This document shows, piece by piece, positions 61,554-64,000 of a stretch of 64,000 nucleotides of DNA. The notes under the pieces were generated by a model that saw only the letters and a program-made list of their open reading frames with translations, was not told where the DNA came from and did not search any database. The first letter of the stretch is position 1; each line of letters opens with the position of its first letter. The position numbers and the translations under genes were made by a program. Source of the stretch: Actinomycetota bacterium (GTDB lineage: Bacteria; Actinomycetota; CADDZG01; WHSQ01); NCBI GenBank assembly GCA_030446465.1, contig JAUJNI010000001.1, positions 295,859-359,858 on the forward strand. Reading direction: 5' to 3'.

Positions 61554-62215
61554 GTGCTGCTTCTTGCCCTCCTCGTCATCGCTGCCATCGCGGCCGCGTG
61601 GTGGTTCTTGTGGGTGCCGAGCTGGCGGCCGCCACTCCGAGAGGATGAGCGCTACGGAATAGACGTGTCGGCTCATCAGGGCCACATCGAATGGAGCCGC
61701 GTCGCAAACGACGGGATCGCATTTGCCTACATCAAGACCACAGAGGGTGGCGATTTGGTCGATGAAAACTTCACCGAGAACTGGGCCGGGGCTCGTGAGG
61801 CCGGCCTCGACCGAGGCGCTTACCACTTCTTCACGCTTTGCACGCCGGGTACCGCGCAGGCCCGCAACTTTCTCACGGCGGTCCCGCCGGACCTCAGCGC
61901 GCGTTGGCCCCCGCTGTCGACTTAGAGCTGGCCGGCAATTGCAGCCGACGTCCAGAAGACAACGTTGTGGACGCCGAGCTGAAGGAGTTCCTCCGGACCG
62001 TAGAAGAAGCGTGGGGTCGAGAGGTTGTGCTCTACGTGGGAGACGACTTCGCCAGTCGCTACCCGGTGCGAGAGAGGCTTGACCGACCACTGTGGATTCG
62101 GCGATTGCTGCTTAGACCCGACGAACGTGGATGGACGATCTGGCAGCTCCATGGTTATGCGAAGGTCGACGGAATTGAGGGAGGCGTCGACCTCGACGTG
62201 ATGCGGTCGTGGTGA
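61554..62215 (+). pseudogene. GH25 lysozyme (muramidase) with one frameshift
   Basis: Two frames make one glycoside-hydrolase-25 protein of about 220 residues. Frame A starts at GTG 61554 with a membrane segment (LLLALLVIAAIAAAWWFLW), then YGIDVSAHQGHIEWSRV, with the first catalytic Asp, and AYIKTTEGG. Frame B continues from LAPAVDLELAGNCS (the DxE pair) to WTIWQLHGYAKVDGIEGGVD and stops at 62215. The switch is in the GCGCGCG of 61896-61904, where two extra bases are enough to explain it. If corrected, it is an envelope-anchored muramidase. The N-terminus may start upstream, where the frame has an RRRRW-type basic stretch before the membrane segment but no standard start codon. Confidence 0.75.
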
Positions 62216-62228
62216 GGAGGTATCGGCA

Positions 62229-62462
62229 ATGCACAAAGTCGTAGCCGTTTTGCTGGGGCTGGTGACGACTGCTCTCCTCTTTCCATTTCGAGGCGTAAGC
62301 CGATGTCCTGATTGTGTCTCATGGTCGGGAAGCATCCTGGTCAGATACAGCGGCGAGAACGGTGCAGTTGGTATGGCGATCGCAGTGGTCGCAGGAATGG
62401 CGATTGGCCTCTTGGTGTACTTCCTCGGCGAGCGACTCGTTGGTGATAGCCGAGATGAATAA
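62229..62462 (+). CDS. Small two-pass membrane protein
   Basis: A 77-residue protein with two hydrophobic segments, VVAVLLGLVTTALLFPF and VGMAIAVVAGMAIGLLVYFL, and a CPDC motif between them. It follows the lysozyme frame by 13 bases on the same strand, with GAGGAGG eight bases before ATG 62229. No family recognised; a lysozyme-associated membrane helper is a guess only. Confidence 0.5.
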   Translation: MHKVVAVLLGLVTTALLFPFRGVSRCPDCVSWSGSILVRYSGENGAVGMAIAVVAGMAIGLLVYFLGERLVGDSRDE

Positions 62463-62539
62463 CAAGGGACAACCAAACGCGTCCGCGTGGCGGAGTTTGC
62501 CGAACCCGTAGTGCACCGTGATGGTCGAAGAGGTCTACG

Positions 62540-63070
62540 ACTCCTTCGTCGGACCGCGAGTCATCCTGCTCCTCCTGGCCCCGGTCCATGCCTGTGTCCA
62601 TGCGGGCCCCGGTGTAGCGGTAGCTGTTGAGCGGCTCGAGGGTCGCAGAGGCGTTGTCGCCCTTGGTCAGCTCAGTGTCCTCACCCCCGTAGGGGGTGTA
62701 GCCGTAGGACGCCTGCACCTGGCCCCCTTGGGTGATGAGCTGTGACACCGAGCCGTGGACGTCGTATCCGTAGGTGTAGGTCTTGGTCTCCTTGGCGGGG
62801 TCATCTGGGTCGTTGGTCAAAGAGATGCGGTGCCCGAAGGCGTCATAGGAGTAGGTCTTGGTGGTCGGGTTCTTGCCGGTGATGCGCTCCTCGGTGAGAG
62901 GTCAGAAAGGCCCTGGTAGCTGAACTTGGTGGTCCTGGTCACCCCGCTCCACTCGTCGTGGGTCTCTGTCTCCTTGACGGTGCGTCGAGGGCGTCGTAGA
63001 CGTAGTCGGTCGAGTCCTTCTTGGGGCCTCCCGCATAGAAGCGGTACTGGTCCACCTGTCCACCGGGCCC
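62540..63070 (-). pseudogene. RHS/YD-repeat protein fragment with frameshifts
   Basis: The minus strand encodes pieces of an RHS core: YRFYAGGPKKDSTDYVYDAL, then TVKETETHDEWSGVTRTTKF, then ITGKNPTTKTYSYDAFGHRI, SYGYTPYGGEDTELTKGD and PLNSYRYTGARMDTG. These are YD-repeats ending in the conserved RHS-core exit YRYTGxRMD. Frame changes lie near 62985 (one base missing) and 62899 (two extra bases, CTCT for CT). After RMDTG the DMGAR...FLQ-type core end is lost. No N-terminal part or toxin tip is seen. The flanks 62463-62539 and 63071-63183 hold no gene that I can see. Confidence 0.7.
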
Positions 63071-63183
63071 GGTTCCCCTGCTTGCAAGCAGTGAAGACTG
63101 GCATTTCAGGGTCGAGCATCACCATCGAAGGTCGCGCCGACCAGGGTAAGCCTATGTTGCCACAGCGGCCGTGATAGCAGAAC

Positions 63184-63657
63184 TCATCCACTTATCATTG
63201 AGACGACGGCAGCACCCAGTGTCACGACAGTCAGTAGAATCATCACCCCGTCAATGACTCGATCGAAAAGTGTATCGCGGTAGATTTGTTCGTTCTCTGC
63301 GTTGTCCCCTTTCCACTTACTTTCCTCTTCTCGAACCCAATCTGGCTTCAGCCATTCGGGTGGTTTCCGGCTGAAACGCATGGAGAGGATGAAGCTTATG
63401 GCAGCGAGGGCCGTCATTCCTGAAGCGAGGCCGTCTGAGCCCGTCGCGTAAAAAGCCATGGACAGAAAGATAAAGAGAATAGACGCTGCTCCTGGAAGGA
63501 ACCCGTAGACAGCGTTTCTGACGTCAGACGGCATTTCGGGCGTCTTTCGCCAACCTGCAAGCGATCGCCATCGGCCCGCTCTGAAACGAAGAGCGGCGAC
63601 CACTAACACCGTCACTGGTGGAATACCCAGGACCAGCAGAAAGATGGCCCGCGCCAT
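63184..63657 (-). CDS. Four-pass membrane protein of unknown function
   Basis: A 157-residue protein with hydrophobic stretches at about residues 5-23, 48-68, 78-92 and 136-155. The soluble loop between the last two is rich in Trp, Lys and Glu (PPEWLKPDWVREEESKWKG). No family recognised. Base composition is lower in GC than the rest of the window. It is 13 bases downstream of another minus-strand frame and upstream of the RHS fragment. Confidence 0.6.
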   Translation of the reverse strand: MARAIFLLVLGIPPVTVLVVAALRFRAGRWRSLAGWRKTPEMPSDVRNAVYGFLPGAASILFIFLSMAFYATGSDGLASGMTALAAISFILSMRFSRKPPEWLKPDWVREEESKWKGDNAENEQIYRDTLFDRVIDGVMILLTVVTLGAAVVSMISG

Positions 63658-63670
63658 ACTTTGGACGCTC

Positions 63671-63925
63671 CTAACCTATTGTGCCAGCGGATTCCAGCGT
63701 CTCCTCAGTCCGGTTCCCGTCGCGATCATGGTCACCATCCAAGGTCAACGCCGCCACCCACCCCGAGCTGATCTCGCCAGAAGCCGCTGGAGTAATAGTC
63801 GCCTCTGGCCTCGGCCTTGTGAACTCATACAGAAACCCCTCATTGTTTAGTGCGCAGTCGGTCAGCGCGGCGCGCACGGGAAAAAAGACAGAGAAACGTT
63901 CCTTCGAACTGACGATCTGCGGCAA
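63671..63925 (-). CDS. Hypothetical protein, weakly supported
   Basis: An 84-residue frame from TTG 63925. Its frame stays open upstream to about 63985 without a better start, so it could be the 3' part of a broken gene. The composition is soluble, with an acidic segment TLDGDHDRDGNRTEETLES. The opposite strand is also open across the same bases, so coding direction is uncertain. Nothing is seen in 63926-64000. Confidence 0.3.
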   Translation of the reverse strand: MPQIVSSKERFSVFFPVRAALTDCALNNEGFLYEFTRPRPEATITPAASGEISSGWVAALTLDGDHDRDGNRTEETLESAGTIG

Positions 63926-64000
63926 GTCGGCCTGAGATGCTTCGTAGATTCCTGGAAGGACTCTGATTAGTTCTCCATAGCGAGGATGTCATGAGTAAGT

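Noticed and set aside
63681-63935. An 84-codon plus-strand frame
   Set aside because: It mirrors the minus-strand frame at 63671-63925; neither has a homologue I recognise, and the minus strand fits the neighbouring gene order better.

Overview
The window is GC-rich and gene-dense, with many 1-4 nt start/stop overlaps. I read it as a piece of an actinobacterial chromosome (inference). The reasons are an NADPH:F420 oxidoreductase, acyl-CoA carboxylase alpha subunits that fuse biotin carboxylase to the biotin carrier, a DUF222/HNH gene under an actinobacterial-type LexA box, a YbbN-like C-terminus, and frequent GTG/TTG starts. No rRNA, tRNA, CRISPR array or complete insertion sequence was seen. 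No gene-free stretch exceeds about 300 bases.

Layout. 1-9.3 kb: end of a TPR/thioredoxin-like protein, a lipid kinase, a VOC protein, a YdcF-like protein, a succinate dehydrogenase operon with one membrane anchor (sdhD-sdhA-sdhB), methylmalonyl-CoA mutase large subunit, F420 reductase, an AI-2E family transporter and a lipoprotein. 9.3-18.5 kb: an amino-acid permease interrupted by an in-frame TAG, a biotin carboxylase/BCCP gene divergent from birA, a frameshifted hybrid histidine kinase with its response regulator, and two overlapping DNA glycosylase genes (YcaQ-like and Mug). 18.6-23.7 kb: a coupled leucine-catabolism operon (carboxyltransferase, enoyl-CoA hydratase, HMG-CoA lyase, biotin carboxylase/BCCP) followed by a large membrane protein. 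27.0-33.4 kb: a near-complete histidine pathway, yerC-hisG-hisD-hisCB(fused)-hisH-hisF-hisIE on the minus strand with hisA divergent. 33.5-43.1 kb: an acetyltransferase, a MazE-like antitoxin with a decayed mazF, two acyl-CoA dehydrogenases flanking an R2-like/SCP2 fusion, RNase D coupled to a NYN-LOTUS protein, methyltransferases and a DUF2304-GT2 fusion.

43.1-47.6 kb is a metal-homeostasis block: a cupredoxin lipoprotein and a CPH-type copper ATPase diverge from a region with two CsoR-like operators, flanked by two cation-diffusion transporters. 47.6-59.3 kb is the most unusual part. Two permease + TIGR03943 modules lie head to head, interleaved with three paralogous alkaline-phosphatase-superfamily proteins. 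In all three, the segment that normally forms the C-terminal end of the fold sits at the N-terminus, so they look circularly permuted. One is a lipoprotein, one is membrane-anchored, and one has lost its catalytic residues. An MFS transporter and a large glycosyltransferase-like membrane protein are in the same run.

59.4-64 kb looks like a decaying accessory region: a YjbQ protein, GC-rich tandem repeats, a frameshifted LexA-controlled DUF222/HNH gene, a frameshifted GH25 lysozyme, an RHS fragment and small unknown membrane proteins. The indels here and in the histidine kinase fall in short homopolymer or dinucleotide runs, so sequencing error must be excluded before they are called real mutations.
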